NCBI GenBank assembly: GCA_030550695.1
Contig: JAUQOX010000029.1
Location: 1-17,859 of the forward strand
Direction: 5' to 3'
Source: Gemmatimonadota bacterium
GTDB lineage: Bacteria > Gemmatimonadota > Gemmatimonadetes > Longimicrobiales > Gaopeijiaceae
DNA length: 17,859 nucleotides
The notes below the pieces were generated by a model that saw only the letters and a list, made by a program, of their open reading frames with translations, had not been told where the DNA came from and ran no database searches. Positions within the stretch are counted from its first letter, which is position 1; each line of letters starts with the position of its first letter. Positions 1-7,959 of this stretch are shown in pieces. A program made the position numbers and the translations under genes.

Positions 1-2
1 AC

Positions 3-710
3 CGCTTCGTGGCCAGGGTTCTGGCCCCCGAAGAGAAGAGGGCCTTGGCCGAGGAGGACGACCCCCAGACAGCCCTGTGGCTCTACTGGGCCGCAAAGGA
101 GACCGTCTTCAAGAGCGTCAGCAAGGCCCTGGGCCGGCCTCCCCCTTTCCGACACTCCTTGTTCCGGGTTCGTCTGGAGCCCCCGCCCGACCCCGGGGGG
201 AACCAACCCCTCCTCGGACCCCGGATCCGCAAGGGGCGTGGTTCGTACGGAGAGTTCCAGGTGAACCTTCGGATCGAAGCGGGTCCCGGATGGATCCATG
301 CCTTGGGGTGGATGGGGGATCCCACCAAGGACTTGCCTTGGGGGGTTCGGTACGGGGTGGCTCCCATCGTCTCCCCGCCGGGCGAATGGAAGGAGGCGCT
401 CCGCTCCCTCTTCTCCCCCCGGGAGTGGCAGGGGGTGTACCAACCGGCATCGGCCTTGGCCCGCCTCGAAGCTCGGGGTGCCTTGGCCGCCGCCTTGGGG
501 GTCGAAGAGGGGCGACTGGAAATCGCCGCCGGACCGGGTGCAGCAGGGCGGCGCATTCCTCGGGTTCTTCTGGACGGGGTGGCAGCCCCCCTGGACCTCA
601 CCCTCTCCCACCATGGAAACTGGATCGGATGGGCCTTCCTCTGGGGGGAGGAACCCAGGGACAGGGGACCCGTCTCCGTCCCCCCTATTTCTCCCACGGC
701 CGGTACCTGA
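3..710 (+). CDS. 4'-phosphopantetheinyl transferase superfamily protein (5' partial)
   Basis: Likely transfers the 4'-phosphopantetheine arm of CoA to a carrier-protein serine, acting in the cytoplasm. The frame is open from the window edge and reads RFVARVLAPEEKRAL, the family's F..RV..PEE signature. This is followed by YWAAKETVFKSVSKALG, the W..KE..K signature that supplies a metal-binding glutamate. Near the C-terminus RIPRVLLDG and LSHHGNWIGWAF match the G.P.....LSHs....A element. The order (KE motif first, SH motif last) is AcpS-like rather than Sfp-like, but the protein is about twice AcpS length with a middle insert. A GTG at 9 could be read as a start, but the signature begins before it, so the true start and the GxDxE metal motif probably lie upstream of the window. 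The 3' end overlaps the convergent barrel gene by 26 bases. Family is fairly sure; the carrier protein served is unknown. Confidence 0.75.
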   Translation, partial: RFVARVLAPEEKRALAEEDDPQTALWLYWAAKETVFKSVSKALGRPPPFRHSLFRVRLEPPPDPGGNQPLLGPRIRKGRGSYGEFQVNLRIEAGPGWIHALGWMGDPTKDLPWGVRYGVAPIVSPPGEWKEALRSLFSPREWQGVYQPASALARLEARGALAAALGVEEGRLEIAAGPGAAGRRIPRVLLDGVAAPLDLTLSHHGNWIGWAFLWGEEPRDRGPVSVPPISPTAGT

Positions 711-1947
711 CCAGCAGGGCCACCGAGGAACGACGAAAGTAAGCCCCTCCGATTTCGGTCTCCGCCCGGGTCCACCCCACGCGAAGGGCGCCGTCCAGGT
801 TCAGGAGCAGGGGGCGCTGAAGCTCCAGGTAGATCTGGGAAGCGTTGTCCGCCTCTTCGCCGGGCACCAGGCGGGCGAAGCCGGTGGGGGTGAGGTACCG
901 CTTGGTGGTATAGGCCCCGAAAACGTTCAACGCCGCCAGATGAGGCAGCGGGAGGTAGGCCACCCCCTCCAGGCGCAGAGCATCGTACTCGGGCCGACGG
1001 GAGTTGGACCGGTTCAGGGTGCCTTCGGCTCGGACCCGCACCAGAACAGAGGCGTCCCGCGGGGAGGCCCATTCGCCGGCCAGAACCAGGGCCCGGTCTC
1101 TCCGGAATGGGTCGGAAGGATCGAAGGTGCCCTGTTTGTCGTAGCGCACCCCGCGGACCTCCAACCACACCCCCATGGTCCAGGGGGCCCCCCAACGGGC
1201 TCCCATCTGCAGCCCCGCCCCTTTTCGGTCCAGAAGGTCCAGTTGGGGGGTGAGGGGGGAGGTGGAAAAATCCGACCACTCGCCATAGAGCTCCCCTTCC
1301 AGGGAGAGCCCCGGCCTGGGCGAGGTGGCCACCCCCAGGCGCCCGTCCAAGCTCCAGTAGCCGGGCTGGAGGAAGAGGGGCATGGGCGGTCGGTCGTCCA
1401 CCCTCCTCCCTCCCCACCGCACCCCGGCCCAGAGGGTCCCCAGGGAGGCCACCTCCTCCAGGGCATGCAACTCCACCTCCCCCACCCACTCCCGGGGGGC
1501 ATAGTCCCTCACCTTGAAACCGGCGGCGGCGGACTGCCGCAGGCCCCCGTCGAAGGAGAGGTCCATGCGTCGCGTAGCCCCGGAAAGGAGCCGGAGGGTC
1601 CCCCGTACCCCCACCTCCCCGGCCACGGCCTCCGCCCGCGTGGTGCTGTCCACGGCGGGGATCGTCACAGCCGCCAGGTTGCCCCGGTACCCCTCCGCCG
1701 CCACTCCCCACGTCACCACCAGGTCTTGCCGGATCCCCTGGCCCCCCAACCCCCCCCCGGGCCAGAGGGTAACCGCCGGGAACAACCACCAGACGCCCAA
1801 CCCCGCCCCTCTCCTCCCCCGGCACCGCCCTCTTTTCGCCCGCCGCCCTCCCCCCGTTCCCCCTTCACCCCTCCCCTCTCCGGCCGGCGCCGACGGCAGC
1901 AGGCCAGGGGGAACCGGACGCTCCCCACCCACGTCACACCCGCGCAC
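685..1947 (-). CDS. Outer-membrane beta-barrel protein, function unknown
   Basis: Alternating short beta-strand-like segments with many aromatic and Arg/Asp residues run through the chain (for example LVVTWGVAAEGYRGN, MDLSFDGGLRQ, GWTRAETEIGGAYF, VALLVRYRPW). This is the pattern of an outer-membrane barrel, and the last strand lies near the C-terminus. Conserved-looking turns include DRPPMPLFLQPGY, LNRSNSRRPEYDA and FARLVPGEEADNAS, which I associate with a Gemmatimonadota family of unknown role. A hydrophobic stretch GLGVWWLFPAVTLW precedes GQGIRQDL and is probably the signal sequence. The start is uncertain. The GTG at 1947 has a GGGGGAGG site before it and overlaps the upstream gene by 14 bases, but gives a long Arg/Gly-rich N-terminus. 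An ATG at 1989 and a TTG at 1800 (GGGAGGAG 10 bases upstream) are alternatives. It is the last gene of the kinase/regulator operon, so it may be an effector or target. Transport substrate cannot be told. Confidence 0.7.
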   Translation of the reverse strand: MRGCDVGGERPVPPGLLPSAPAGEGRGEGGTGGGRRAKRGRCRGRRGAGLGVWWLFPAVTLWPGGGLGGQGIRQDLVVTWGVAAEGYRGNLAAVTIPAVDSTTRAEAVAGEVGVRGTLRLLSGATRRMDLSFDGGLRQSAAAGFKVRDYAPREWVGEVELHALEEVASLGTLWAGVRWGGRRVDDRPPMPLFLQPGYWSLDGRLGVATSPRPGLSLEGELYGEWSDFSTSPLTPQLDLLDRKGAGLQMGARWGAPWTMGVWLEVRGVRYDKQGTFDPSDPFRRDRALVLAGEWASPRDASVLVRVRAEGTLNRSNSRRPEYDALRLEGVAYLPLPHLAALNVFGAYTTKRYLTPTGFARLVPGEEADNASQIYLELQRPLLLNLDGALRVGWTRAETEIGGAYFRRSSVALLVRYRPWEK

Positions 1948-2899
1948 GGTCCAAGCCTCCCCCGGCCCACCGCCGGAACTGTGCCGCATTGGCCAGGGCC
2001 CTCTCCATCAACTCCTGGGCCAGCCCCTTTTGCACCTCCAGGGCAGCGATCCGCTCCTCCAGGCTCAAGGGGCGCCCTCCCCCCGCGGTGTCGGCCACCG
2101 TCGGCACCCCGGCGGGATCCCTTCCGGTGTCGGTCCGCCGCACCGGGTTCGTAACCGGCAGACGACTGTCCCCAAAACGATCCAAGCCGGCCAGAAAATC
2201 GCGAGCCGACCGGTCCCGCCGTTGCGCTTCCTTGAGTTCCTGGAGGCGTCGGTCGATCTCCTCCAGCAGGGCCCGGTACTGGGAGGCCCGGTACTCCTCC
2301 TGGGCCGCTTTCCGCCGCAGGTCTTCAGGTCCGTCCCGGGGATCGCGGACCAGGGTATAGGTCCGCTCCAGGGAAACCCTCGGATCTTCGGCTTCCGCCA
2401 CCAGGGTCTGATACCGATGGTTGATGTCGGTGATGAGAACCCCCAGGTTCACGCTGTCCTGGGCCGTCCGGGCTCGGTTCCGCTCCCCCAGCAAGGAATC
2501 CAGCCTCACCACCAGGGCGTCGGTGTACCGTCTCCTCGCCTCCCGCAGGGCCTGCTCCAAGGCTTGAACCCGCCGTTCCTGGGACCGCACCTCCGCAGCC
2601 AGGGTCTGGGTCTGCGCGAAGACCGCGTTCCGCCGTTCCCGATTGGACGGGGGGATGCGGTCGAACTCCTCGCTGGCCCTCTGCCACCGGCTCAGGAGGA
2701 CCTCCCAGGCGGCCACCGCGGCCCGGAGTTCGTCCCGGGCCGCCTGATAAAGGGCTTCCAGTTCGGGAAGGGTCAGCCGTTCCTGGGCGGGGAGGGAGGG
2801 GGGGACAAACGGGAACGATAGGGCTGACCCTACCCACCCCCCCAAGGAGAGGAGGAGGCGTTTCCCGCTGGTGGGCTTCCAAGGGGAGCGGGAGTTCAC
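1934..2899 (-). CDS. Exported coiled-coil protein, function unknown
   Basis: About 321 residues. The GTG start at 2899 overlaps the TGA of the response-regulator gene (GTGA), so translation is probably coupled. The open frame runs further upstream, but only inside the regulator gene and with Gly/Pro/Arg-rich shadow sequence. The N-terminus has basic residues, then LLLSLGGWVGSALSFPFV and SLPAQE, a likely signal peptide cut after SLPA. The mature protein is mainly charged heptad-like helix (ELEALYQAARDELRAAVAAW, VQALEQALREARRRYTDALV, YRALLEEIDRRLQELKEAQR), broken by a Pro/Gly/Thr-rich linker and ending in a second helical stretch from LSLEERIAALEVQK. No catalytic motif or transmembrane helix is seen after the signal. 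It probably acts in the periplasm as a scaffold or partner of the following barrel protein. I do not recognise the family. Confidence 0.7.
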   Translation of the reverse strand: MNSRSPWKPTSGKRLLLSLGGWVGSALSFPFVPPSLPAQERLTLPELEALYQAARDELRAAVAAWEVLLSRWQRASEEFDRIPPSNRERRNAVFAQTQTLAAEVRSQERRVQALEQALREARRRYTDALVVRLDSLLGERNRARTAQDSVNLGVLITDINHRYQTLVAEAEDPRVSLERTYTLVRDPRDGPEDLRRKAAQEEYRASQYRALLEEIDRRLQELKEAQRRDRSARDFLAGLDRFGDSRLPVTNPVRRTDTGRDPAGVPTVADTAGGGRPLSLEERIAALEVQKGLAQELMERALANAAQFRRWAGGGLDRARV

Positions 2900-4293
2900 G
2901 AACCGATTCCGTATTTCTCCAGCTTGTAATAAAGGGCGCTGGGCTTGATCCCCAACAAGCGGGCCGCCTCGGCCTTGACCCCTTTGGCCTGGGCCAGGGC
3001 CCGCCGGAGCAACCTCTCCTCCACCCCTTCCACGGCCCGGTTCAGGTCCAACCCCGTCTCGGGGATCAGGGCATCCAGCAGGGTCGTGTCCAGCGCCCCT
3101 CCCTCCGGGAGGAGGGGGAGGTCCTCTTCCCGGAGGACCGGACCCTCGGCCAGGACCAGGGCCCGTTCCATGACGTTTTCCAACTCCCGCACGTTCCCCG
3201 GCCACTCGTATTCCATGAGGCGCCGCAGGGCGGCCTCCGAAACCGACTCCACCCGGGAACGGGTGCGCTCCCGCAACTTGCGGAGAAAATGGTCCACCAG
3301 GAGGGGGATATCGCTCTTCCGCTCCCGGAGGGGGGGAAGGGTGATGGGAACGACGTGGAGGCGGTAGAAGAGATCCTCCCGGAACGTGCCCCCCTTCTGA
3401 AGTTCGTCCGGGGGGGTATTGGTGGCGGCGATGATCCTGACGTTGACGGGGATGGTTTCCTCCCCCCCTACCCGCTCAAGTTCCCGTTCCTGCAAGACCC
3501 GGAGCAGACGGATCTGGGTGCTGGGGCTGATGGTGGCGATCTCGTCCAGGAAGAGGGTACCTCCGTCGGCCAGTTCGAAGCGCCCCCGCCGCTGCTTTTC
3601 CGCCCCGGTGAAGGCACCCTTCTCGTGCCCGAAAAGCTCGGAATCCAGGAGACCTTCAGGAAGGGCGCCGCAGTTCACCCGAATGAAGGGGCCGTCCCTC
3701 CGTGGGGAACCGGCATGGATGGCCCGGGCCACCAGCTCCTTCCCCGTGCCGGACTCGCCGTAGATCATGACGGTGGAATCGCTGGGGGCGACCCGCTCGA
3801 TCCAGCGAAAAACCTGTCTCATCTGGGGAGAATCTCCCACAATCTCCCCGTAGCGGGCCTGCGCCTCTTCCTTCAAACAGGTGTTCTCCACCCGCAGGGC
3901 CACATTTTCGCGCCGCAGGCGGAGCCGCTCCGCCCTCTCGGAAAGAAGGCGGTCCACTTTGACCCCGAACTCCTCGGAGGAGAAGGGTTTGGTGATGAAG
4001 TCGGCGGCCCCCATCTTCATGGCTTCCACGGCCTTTTCCACCGTCCCATAGGCCGTGATGACCATGACCTCCACCTCCGGAAACCGCTCCCGGACCCTCC
4101 GAAGCACCTCCAGGCCGTCCATCCTGGCCATTTTCAGATCGGTGATGACGAGGTCCGCCCCCATCTCCTCCAAGAGGGCGATCCCCTGCTCGCCGCCGCT
4201 GGCCGAGAGGGTCTTGTGCCCCCTTCGCCTCAGGAGGAGTTCCAGGCCCTCTCGCATGGAATCATGGTCTTCGATGATCAGGACCTGCGCCAT
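2896..4293 (-). CDS. NtrC-family sigma-54-dependent response regulator
   Basis: 465 residues in the classic three-part order. The receiver domain (about 1-120) has acidic E8/D9, phospho-acceptor D52 in ITDLKMARMDG, T80 and K102. The AAA+ domain (about 150-385) has Walker A GESGTGKE at 179-186, the sigma-54-contacting loop GAFTGA at 226-231, Walker B GGTLFLDE at 244-251 and WPGNVREL at 364-371. A Fis-type helix-turn-helix closes the protein (about 431-460, AEAARLLGIKPSALYYKL). When phosphorylated it should form an ATPase ring that opens sigma-54 promoters. The ATG at 4293 lies inside the end of the kinase gene (16-base overlap), so the pair is almost certainly cognate and co-translated. No sigma-54 -24/-12 promoter was recognised in this window, so its targets are unknown. 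All key residues are present, so it should be active. Confidence 0.95.
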   Translation of the reverse strand: MAQVLIIEDHDSMREGLELLLRRRGHKTLSASGGEQGIALLEEMGADLVITDLKMARMDGLEVLRRVRERFPEVEVMVITAYGTVEKAVEAMKMGAADFITKPFSSEEFGVKVDRLLSERAERLRLRRENVALRVENTCLKEEAQARYGEIVGDSPQMRQVFRWIERVAPSDSTVMIYGESGTGKELVARAIHAGSPRRDGPFIRVNCGALPEGLLDSELFGHEKGAFTGAEKQRRGRFELADGGTLFLDEIATISPSTQIRLLRVLQERELERVGGEETIPVNVRIIAATNTPPDELQKGGTFREDLFYRLHVVPITLPPLRERKSDIPLLVDHFLRKLRERTRSRVESVSEAALRRLMEYEWPGNVRELENVMERALVLAEGPVLREEDLPLLPEGGALDTTLLDALIPETGLDLNRAVEGVEERLLRRALAQAKGVKAEAARLLGIKPSALYYKLEKYGIGS

Positions 4294-5735
4294 GCTTTAC
4301 TCCACTCCCTGCCTGCTTTGGGAGCCCAATCCTCCCCCCCCGGAAAATATATGCGGAACTCCGCCCCCTCCCCAATCGCCGATCCGCCGGGGTGAACCTC
4401 GACCCTCCCCTCGTTGGCCTGCACCAGTTGACGCACGATGGCCAGACCCAGACCGGCTCCCTTTTCCTTGTCGGTCACGAAGGGTTCGAAGATCCGGGAA
4501 GAGAGTTCCGCCGAAATCCCCGGCCCGTTGTCTTTCACGGAAATGAGAGCCTCGCCGTGGTGGAGCCGACAAGAGAGGACGACGGCATCTCCAGCCTGGG
4601 AAGCGTTTTTCAGGAGGTTCAGGACGACCCGTTTGACGTGCTCGGGGTCGGCCCACGCCATGACCGGCTGGGGCGGGAGGTCCACCGTAAGGGAAATCCT
4701 TTGCTCTCGCATCTGGGCTTCCAGCAACTCCGTCGCCTCCTCGACAGGCTGGCGGATGTCGTGGAGCTTTGGCTCCGCCCGCTGGGGCCGGGAGAAGGAG
4801 AGGAAATCGTCGATGATCCGGTTGAGCGAGGCGATCTCTCCCCTCACCTTACCCAGCAGACGGAAGCGTTCCTTGGGGTCCTCGGCCTGGGCCGCAGCGG
4901 CCGTCAAGAGTTCCAGCCCTCCCAAAGGATTCCGGATCTCGTGGGCTACCTGGGCCAGCATGAGACGCAGCTGTTCGTCCCTTTGGAGGATTCCCTGACG
5001 CATCCGTTCCATGGCCCGGGACAGCCGCCGGACCTCGCTCCCCCCCTCTTCCCGCACCGGCTCGTCCATCCTCCCCCTCTGGATCCGGAGGGCGACCCGC
5101 CCCAGCCGCTCCAAGGGTCGGCTGACCGTGGTGGCGAGGAACCAGCCCAGCAGGCCCGCCAGGGCCGCTGCCACCAATGACCCCCGGATCATGGCCCAGC
5201 GGAAGTCGGTCAACGCCTTCATGTAGTCGGCGGGTCCCCGAACCGCCAAGACGGCATCGGTCTGCTCCAGGCGGACGAAACCGTATTTGTAGTAGCGTTT
5301 TTCTCCTTCGTGGTAGTAGAGGGGGGAGGTGGCCTGTCCCCAGCGGACGGCCTCCTGGATTTCGGCACTGTACGGTGCAAACTCCCGGAGAACCGTTCCT
5401 ACCGGTACCTCGTCGGCGTCCAACGACGTCACCAGGGCCGTGAGATCCGAGGCGCGAAGGATATATGCCTCGTCCATGAAGCGCTTCAACCGCTGGAGTT
5501 GTTGCTGGACCCTGAGGAAGGTCGGGCTTCCTTCGTCCCCGGGCCGGAGGGAAAGGATCTCGGCCTCAGCCTGGAGGGATGCCTCTGCCACCGCCCCTGC
5601 CACCTGGTACAATTTCTGGTCTAACTCCCGTTCCAGGGCCCGGGAGGCCGTGCGATAGGCCACCGTGCCCCCGAGGGCAGAGACCGCCAGGGAGAAGGCC
5701 ACGAAAATGAGGATGAACTGCCGGCGGAGCGACAC
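4278..5735 (-). CDS. Membrane sensor histidine kinase (HAMP, HisKA, HATPase_c)
   Basis: 485 residues from a GTG start. TM1 lies at about 7-27, followed by a roughly 155-residue extracytoplasmic sensor region, TM2 at about 183-203 and then HAMP (RPLERLGRVALRIQRG). The dimerisation/phospho-acceptor motif AHEIRNPLGG carries H265. The ATP-binding domain has the N-box NLLKN (373-377), DNGPG (402-406), FEPFVTDKEKGAGLGLAI and the G2 box near 426-433. The layout resembles NtrB/AtoS/ZraS-type kinases that phosphorylate NtrC-type regulators, which fits the overlapping downstream gene. It begins 3 bases after the lipoprotein gene stops, so all are likely on one transcript. The periplasmic domain has no recognised ligand-binding signature; the neighbouring lipoprotein is a plausible sensor partner, by inference only. 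Confidence 0.93.
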   Translation of the reverse strand: MSLRRQFILIFVAFSLAVSALGGTVAYRTASRALERELDQKLYQVAGAVAEASLQAEAEILSLRPGDEGSPTFLRVQQQLQRLKRFMDEAYILRASDLTALVTSLDADEVPVGTVLREFAPYSAEIQEAVRWGQATSPLYYHEGEKRYYKYGFVRLEQTDAVLAVRGPADYMKALTDFRWAMIRGSLVAAALAGLLGWFLATTVSRPLERLGRVALRIQRGRMDEPVREEGGSEVRRLSRAMERMRQGILQRDEQLRLMLAQVAHEIRNPLGGLELLTAAAAQAEDPKERFRLLGKVRGEIASLNRIIDDFLSFSRPQRAEPKLHDIRQPVEEATELLEAQMREQRISLTVDLPPQPVMAWADPEHVKRVVLNLLKNASQAGDAVVLSCRLHHGEALISVKDNGPGISAELSSRIFEPFVTDKEKGAGLGLAIVRQLVQANEGRVEVHPGGSAIGEGAEFRIYFPGGEDWAPKAGREWSKAWRRS

Positions 5736-5738
5736 GTC

Positions 5739-6779
5739 TCAGATCCCGCAGGGGACCCGTTCTTTCACCACCTCCCGGAAGGTGATGGGATCCCGGGTCC
5801 GGGGCGCAACAACGATGTGGATCGGGTAATGGAGCCGCGCCGCCGGAGAGCAGAAGTCTCCGGGGACCCGCTCGAAAACTTCCACCTCTGTTCCCCGGTC
5901 CGTCTGAAGGATCCGGCGTATTTCCACACTGTCGCCGGCCTCCAGGCGCTCCCCCACGGCGGCCACCAGGACCATCTCGCTCCGCCAGTCGATGAGGGGG
6001 GGAGATGCCGTAGGATCTGCCTTGTGGGCCCGCCAGAACTCTACCCAGCCCGACGGGGTGGACAGGCTTCCCGGTGGCGTGGAGACGAATACCCGGGGTG
6101 CTGTGGGGCGGGCCCCGGAATCCTCGCCCCGGTCCAGGGTTCCGAAGGGAACGGTACCCACATAAGCCGAACGAAAGCCCGCCCCCACAGTGAAGTCACG
6201 GACAAGGGTAGAGGCCTGAATGACCCGGACCGCCTGGAGATCAGGTCCTGCCTCGGACAAGGAAAGGGTTCCGAGGGTGCCTTGCGTGCAGCGGGTCCAC
6301 GTGACAAGAGAATCACGGATCTGGTCCCGGATCCGAAGGGTAACCTGCGTCTCGCCCAGACTGCAGACGGGTTTGAGGGTTGGATCCAGATCAGGCACGA
6401 ATAGACGCAACCCCTCGGTCTCGTTCAGTTGGGTGATGAGGGCTGCATAGGCCGAGGCGTAGGCCCGCCCTTGCCCTCCGTCGGAGCGGAGCTGTTCGTC
6501 TCCAGGTAACCCTCGGTAGGACACACTCTCCCGGAGCTGCCACCTTCCATCGGATGTCCAGGTGAGGATCTGCTGCAGCTCGCCAGGCCACTCGTTCGCA
6601 ATGAGGGGCGCTACGACCGTGACCCGGATCTCTCCCACCTGGCCGAATCGCAGAGCCCCCGGTCGGAGCCCGTCATCGGACTGGCAGGCGGGGAGGAGAC
6701 AGCTGGAAACTGCCAGCACCGTGAGGTAGATGCTCCTCTTCAGCCGGCGGTGGCAGGTATCCCTCCCCGGGTATGTCAT
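5739..6779 (-). CDS. Lipoprotein with PrcB_C-like C-terminal domain
   Basis: 346 residues. A basic N-terminus (CHRRLKR) and hydrophobic stretch end in the lipobox LPAC with C32, so the protein is probably lipid-anchored on the periplasmic side. A GGAAGGA ribosome site lies about 6 bases before the ATG at 6779. Residues about 35-190 form an unrecognised beta-rich region with Cys139 and Cys164, a possible disulphide pair. From about 207 (GTVPFGTLDRGEDSG) through WVEFWRAHKA, PPLIDWRSEMVLVAAVGER and HYPIHIVVAPR it matches the pattern of the PrcB C-terminal domain, known from a treponemal protease-complex lipoprotein and many uncharacterised lipoproteins. It lies 64 bases after dnaN and 3 bases before the histidine kinase. 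This placement suggests an envelope sensor or accessory subunit for the two-component system. Domain assignment is from pattern memory; function is not known. Confidence 0.75.
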   Translation of the reverse strand: MTYPGRDTCHRRLKRSIYLTVLAVSSCLLPACQSDDGLRPGALRFGQVGEIRVTVVAPLIANEWPGELQQILTWTSDGRWQLRESVSYRGLPGDEQLRSDGGQGRAYASAYAALITQLNETEGLRLFVPDLDPTLKPVCSLGETQVTLRIRDQIRDSLVTWTRCTQGTLGTLSLSEAGPDLQAVRVIQASTLVRDFTVGAGFRSAYVGTVPFGTLDRGEDSGARPTAPRVFVSTPPGSLSTPSGWVEFWRAHKADPTASPPLIDWRSEMVLVAAVGERLEAGDSVEIRRILQTDRGTEVEVFERVPGDFCSPAARLHYPIHIVVAPRTRDPITFREVVKERVPCGI

Positions 6780-6843
6780 GACAATCCTTCCCTTTCTTTT
6801 TTCCCCCGTACCTGCGGCGGAACGGTGGGAGACCTTGCCCGCC

Positions 6844-7959
6844 TCAGTCGAGGAGACGGAGAGGCATAACCAGGCAGAGGTAGTCGGGGACCTCCTCCTC
6901 CCCCGTGCCGACCGGCTCCAGGGTAGCGGCGCGCTCAGGGGCCTTGAAGGTCATTTTTACCTCTTCTGTGGGAATGTAACGGAGAATCTCCAACAGGTAG
7001 TTGGCGTTGAACCCGATCTCGAGGGGCTCCCCTTCGTAGTGCAGTTCCAGCTCGTCTTCAGCTTCTCCCAGGTCGGGAGTAAGAACGTTGAATTGTACCT
7101 TACCTTCACTGAACCGGAGTCGTACCCGATGGGTCTGGTCGCTGGCCACTACAGCCATCCTCCGGACCGTGGAGGTAAAGAGGTCCTTGGAGACGATGGC
7201 CACTTTGTCGTTGTCCTTGGGAATGACCTGCTCGTAGTTGGGATAGACCCCCTCGATGAGGCGGGTATAGATCTCCACGGTGGCAGTACGGAAACCCAGC
7301 TCGTTCCCACCATGGGCGACCTCGATCTCGTCTTCCCCTCTGAAGAGCCGCATGGCGTGCTGAAGGGCAGGGGGAGGGACGACGAAGTTGGCACTTGGAA
7401 CGTTGGACGGCGGGGTCAGAACCTGCATCCGAGCCAGGCGATGACCATTCGTCGCCACCATCCGCATCCGGCCGTCCCGAAGCTCCCACAACACCCCGTT
7501 CAAGATCGGACGGCTTTCTTCCGTTGAAACAGCAAAGCTCGTGTGGTGGATGAGCTTATGAAGGTCGCTCCCTGTCACCTTCCAGCCCTGGCGGAAATCC
7601 AGGGCCGGAAGGCTGGGAAAATCCTCGCTGGGAATTCCGTTCAACCGGAATTGACTGCGTCCGCAACGGAGCTCCAACTGGTTGCCCCGCGTCTTCAAGG
7701 TAACGGGACTGTCGGGAAGTTCCCTGGCGATCTCCTGAAGCTTCCGTCCAGGTGCCGTGATAGCTCCTTCCTCCAAGACCTCCGCAGGCACCGCCACCCG
7801 CACCGAGAAATCCAGATCTGTGCCGGACAAGCGTAGCTCTCCATCCCTGATCTCCAGCAGGACGTTGGAGAGGACTGGGAGGGTCGTCTTGCTCGGGATG
7901 CTGGCTGATACGGCCGCCAGACCTTGGTGGAGGTTGCTGCGGGCGACGACGACGTTCAT
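6844..7959 (-). CDS. dnaN: DNA polymerase III sliding clamp (beta subunit)
   Basis: 371 residues, the usual length for this family. The homodimeric ring encircles DNA and tethers polymerase III and repair proteins. N-terminal PVLSNVLLEI...LSGTDLDFSV, middle-domain ESRPILNGVLWEL and ATNGHRLA (usually ATDGHRLA), third-domain LIEGVYPNYEQVIP (234-247) and C-terminal MPLRL (365-369) are all characteristic. The ATG at 7959 follows GGAGGAG a few bases upstream. It lies after dnaA on the same strand, separated by the origin-like gap. It is not followed by recF or gyrB as in many bacteria but by a lipoprotein and a two-component system. No truncation is seen. Confidence 0.98.
   Translation of the reverse strand: MNVVVARSNLHQGLAAVSASIPSKTTLPVLSNVLLEIRDGELRLSGTDLDFSVRVAVPAEVLEEGAITAPGRKLQEIARELPDSPVTLKTRGNQLELRCGRSQFRLNGIPSEDFPSLPALDFRQGWKVTGSDLHKLIHHTSFAVSTEESRPILNGVLWELRDGRMRMVATNGHRLARMQVLTPPSNVPSANFVVPPPALQHAMRLFRGEDEIEVAHGGNELGFRTATVEIYTRLIEGVYPNYEQVIPKDNDKVAIVSKDLFTSTVRRMAVVASDQTHRVRLRFSEGKVQFNVLTPDLGEAEDELELHYEGEPLEIGFNANYLLEILRYIPTEEVKMTFKAPERAATLEPVGTGEEEVPDYLCLVMPLRLLD

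Noticed and set aside
83..1825. Long minus-strand open frame in another frame through the barrel and transferase genes
   Set aside because: Low-complexity Gly/Arg/Pro translation and no domain; the barrel frame explains this stretch better.
298..2154. Long plus-strand open frame opposite the barrel and coiled-coil genes
   Set aside because: Pro/Gly/Arg-rich composition with no motif; it is the mirror of real minus-strand coding in a GC-rich genome.
2900..3205. Upstream extension of the coiled-coil gene to an ATG at 3205
   Set aside because: The extension lies wholly inside the response-regulator gene and is Gly/Pro-rich; the GTG at 2899 with signal peptide and GTGA overlap is better.
7389..7406. 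Possible sigma-54 promoter (TTGGCAC...GTTG)
   Set aside because: Spacing and the -12 GC do not match the consensus and it lies inside dnaN.
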